Source: a virus
Direction: 5' to 3' (one strand)
Virus record (IMG/VR): IMGVR_UViG_3300032770_000022
Location: 1-64,000 of that record
Length of the DNA: 64,000 nt
Notes under the pieces: model-generated
The model's input: the letters and a program-made list of their open reading frames with translations, nothing else
Database searches by the model: none
Told to the model about the DNA's origin: nothing
Position numbers and translations under genes: made by a program
Shown: positions 63,937 to 64,000 of the stretch, in pieces
Layout of the letters: every line of letters starts with the position of its first letter
Numbering within the stretch: the first letter of the stretch is position 1

Positions 63937-64000
63937 ATGGCTCAGACGGGTTATCTCGCACGGAATGTCGAGAACTTCGTGGGCGGCAGCGTCGCGATGC
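63937..64000 (+). CDS. Start of a further late gene (3' partial)
   Basis: ATG at 63937 behind AGGAAAGGA; the first residues are MAQTGYLARNVENFVGGSVA. It continues beyond the window. Too short to assign. Confidence 0.5.
   Translation, partial: MAQTGYLARNVENFVGGSVAM

Noticed and set aside
1-64000. CRISPR array, integrase, toxin-antitoxin pair
   Set aside because: No regularly spaced repeats of CRISPR type, no tyrosine or serine recombinase motifs, and no small gene pair with a recognisable toxin were found; the small HTH and RHH proteins stand alone or in regulatory positions.

Overview
The window is phage DNA: a GC-rich genome of a tailed phage with a contractile tail (myovirus-like), most likely infecting an alphaproteobacterium. 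Host evidence is a GcrA-family protein (44476-44757), a protein combining a GapR/DUF2312-like segment with an Rmf-like segment (16400-17080), the strong G/C third-position bias and a Tat leader. There is no integrase, and no complete tRNA or CRISPR array that I can see.

Layout. (1) 1-8867, plus strand: end of a large tail-fibre/lectin protein, then an HTH protein, a sedolisin-type peptidase, a holin candidate, a lipoprotein, a GH25 endolysin, small exported proteins and an HNH homing endonuclease. (2) 8875-16044, mostly minus strand: early operon with small proteins, a Gp37/Gp68 (DUF5131) protein, a winged-helix regulator, a RecT-type annealing protein, a DUF3846 protein and a frameshifted DUF551 gene; one YbcO/DUF968-like gene lies on the plus strand inside it. 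(3) 16045-16151: divergent promoter region. (4) 16152-25372, plus strand: Cro-like regulator, GapR/Rmf-like protein, RuvC-like resolvase, DUF1376 protein, primase-helicase, SF2 helicase, DNA methyltransferase and small zinc-ribbon proteins. (5) 25651-28916, minus strand: DUF932 operon with its own promoter and terminator, containing three intergenic elements that share a two-hairpin architecture. (6) 29358-64000, plus strand: small and large terminase, portal, an accessory RAMP-like cassette, head morphogenesis, a metallopeptidase-Nudix-DUF2213 fusion, charged scaffold-like protein, capsid proteins, neck/tail completion, sheath, tube, tail chaperone with a frameshift site, tape measure with tail lysozyme, baseplate hub/spike/J proteins and fibres. 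The plus-strand run reaching the right edge and the one starting at the left edge look like one late region cut at an arbitrary point of a circular or permuted genome.

Logic. The leftward and rightward early operons diverge from 16.1 kb and supply recombination and replication functions. The late region packages DNA, builds head and tail, and lyses the cell. Terminators and short GC-rich repeats divide the head genes into separately tunable units. Three GIY-YIG endonucleases and one HNH endonuclease have invaded late-gene junctions.

Most notable: three tail genes that appear to start at ATC, ATA and ATT, each 5-6 nt after a strong Shine-Dalgarno; a T9 slippery run in the tail chaperone; paired hairpins with compensatory changes in front of DUF932-operon genes; a RAMP-like gene behind a strongly structured leader and bracketed by repeats; a homing gene flanked by two synonymous copies of its host gene's last codons; Sec leaders on tail-fibre-like proteins; and a peptidase-Nudix-prohead protease fusion.
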